Below the pieces are notes generated by a model, which did not search any database, was not told the DNA's origin, and worked only from the letters and a program-made list of their open reading frames with translations. A stretch of DNA of 64,000 nucleotides from CAVVKW01 sp963749035. Lineage in GTDB: Bacteria; Verrucomicrobiota; Verrucomicrobiia; Chthoniobacterales; JAATET01. Within the stretch, counting starts at the first letter, position 1, and every line of letters starts with the position of its first letter. Of this stretch, positions 63,325 to 64,000 are shown one piece after another. The translations under genes and the position numbers were made by a program. The stretch is from assembly GCA_963749035.1 (NCBI GenBank), contig CAVVKW010000002.1, forward strand, positions 620,001-684,000, given 5' to 3'.

Positions 63325-64000
63325 TCCGTCGGACTCGCGCCGCCGGAAGCCTGCCGTTCCACGCCACCCTCATCGGGTGTCGCCGGAGCTTCCCCCGTCC
63401 CGGGCGCTTCCGGCTCGGCCGGAATCTCGGGAGCGACCGGCGAATCCGGGAGCTGCCCGTCGGAAAGCTCGCTCGTCGCGGGCAATTCCGGTGCCACCGG
63501 CGAATCCGGGAGTTGCACGCCGGCCGGCTCATCCGTCGATGCCGACTCCACCGGGGCGGGCAAGATCACCGTATCCGCTTCCTTCTCGGGCGCCACAGAC
63601 GTGTCACCTGATCGGGAGCTTTCCGGGATCGGCTTTGCTTTCGCTTTTCCTGCCCGGTTCTTCGGTGCCGCCGCCTGATCCCGACCTGAGCTCTTCGGAC
63701 GCTCGACGGCCCACAATCCCTTCCGCGCGAAATCGACAACGTATCCCTCGTGGAGCAACCACGACAGGTCTCGCGCCACCGCCGATTCCCGATCCGGCAT
63801 CTCCGCGGGCAGCAACCCCACGAGTCCCGCCCACTGTTCCGCCCGCGGTGTTTTTCCGTGCTCGGAAAGATACGTCAAAATTCCCTTCAGCGTTTCCGAA
63901 ACCGGGTTTGCGTCCAGATCCAGCCAACGCGGCCGAGCGACACCAACGTAGGTGATTTTATCGCCGAGCTTGAAGACCTGCAGCCCCTTGGAGGCCAACT
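63321..64000 (-). CDS. 3' part of an unrecognised gene, 5' end beyond the window
   Basis: The frame is open to the right edge, so only the C-terminal 225 or so residues are seen. The first 100 look folded: LKGILTYLSEHGKTPRAEQW, RDLSWLLHEGYVVDFARKG and LWAVERPK suggest a small winged-helix-like end domain. The remaining 120 are a Pro/Ala/Glu-rich disordered tail containing two copies of QLPDSPVAPE. Coupled to rnhA by ATGA overlap. The function cannot be assigned from this fragment. Confidence 0.7.
   Translation of the reverse strand, partial: LASKGLQVFKLGDKITYVGVARPRWLDLDANPVSETLKGILTYLSEHGKTPRAEQWAGLVGLLPAEMPDRESAVARDLSWLLHEGYVVDFARKGLWAVERPKSSGRDQAAAPKNRAGKAKAKPIPESSRSGDTSVAPEKEADTVILPAPVESASTDEPAGVQLPDSPVAPELPATSELSDGQLPDSPVAPEIPAEPEAPGTGEAPATPDEGGVERQASGGASPTE
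63431..63516. repeat. Imperfect 60-base repeat in the disordered tail
   Basis: The block ACCGGCGAATCCGGGAG occurs twice, 60 bases apart (within 63431-63456 and 63491-63516), giving a 20-residue protein repeat around QLPDSPVAPE. Confidence 0.75.

Overview
The window is a dense, GC-rich stretch (roughly two-thirds G+C by eye) of a Gram-negative bacterial chromosome. Lipid A, KDO and heptose genes (lpxI, kdsB, gmhB), RseP, TatA and an outer-membrane cellulose exporter indicate an outer membrane. A long-form IspG of about 580 residues, system II cytochrome c biogenesis (ResB/CcsA) and scarce Shine-Dalgarno sequences fit the Planctomycetes-Verrucomicrobia-Chlamydiae group; a Verrucomicrobiota member is my best guess, inferred from gene content only. 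No rRNA, tRNA, CRISPR array or insertion sequence was seen.

Layout. 1-2.4 kb: two divergent secreted NHL-repeat propeller genes, each carrying a single-base lesion. 2.6-7.1 kb: a red-light sensing operon (heme oxygenase, bacteriophytochrome kinase, response regulator, receiver-kinase). 7.2-9.4 kb (minus): prmA-nudix-lpxI. 9.4-10.6 kb: an M24 peptidase. 10.6-17.3 kb (minus): rseP-ispG-L,D-transpeptidase-tatA-lipoprotein phosphatase-thioredoxin-like protein. 17.5-25.3 kb: VOC protein, VanZ-like protein, ligA, argD, a large cyclase-STAND-TPR regulator and tcdA with no ordinary start codon. 25.3-26.9 kb (minus): sufE-tatD and a periplasmic rhodanese. 27-29.5 kb: a transglutaminase-like gene, then an AT-richer, probably acquired restriction-modification pair. 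29.6-35.2 kb (minus): FAD amine oxidase-like protein, M20 peptidase, sugar epimerase, alr, a membrane protein and larE. 35.3-40.1 kb: purB and resB-ccsA. 40.2-47.8 kb: small metabolic units (HAD phosphatase, twin alpha/beta hydrolases, Gfo/Idh/MocA-ThuA, pyrF, ispE, tal, rbsK).

47.8-59.9 kb (minus) is the most distinctive region: a cellulose cluster reading parA-like, parA-like, a tail-anchored coiled-coil protein, bcsA, bcsB, bcsZ, bcsC, then gmhB, a 39-codon small ORF and kdsB. BcsA has a PilZ domain, so synthesis is probably controlled by cyclic di-GMP. The paired P-loop ATPases and the small membrane protein look like a lineage-specific counterpart of the BcsQ accessory module. 60.2-64 kb holds ptsN-like, argS, a VOC protein, rnhA and the 3' part of an unrecognised gene.

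Start codons were moved inward from the longest reading frame where family alignment, signal peptides or ATGA/GTGA overlaps favoured it. Many co-oriented genes overlap by 4 bases, suggesting translational coupling.
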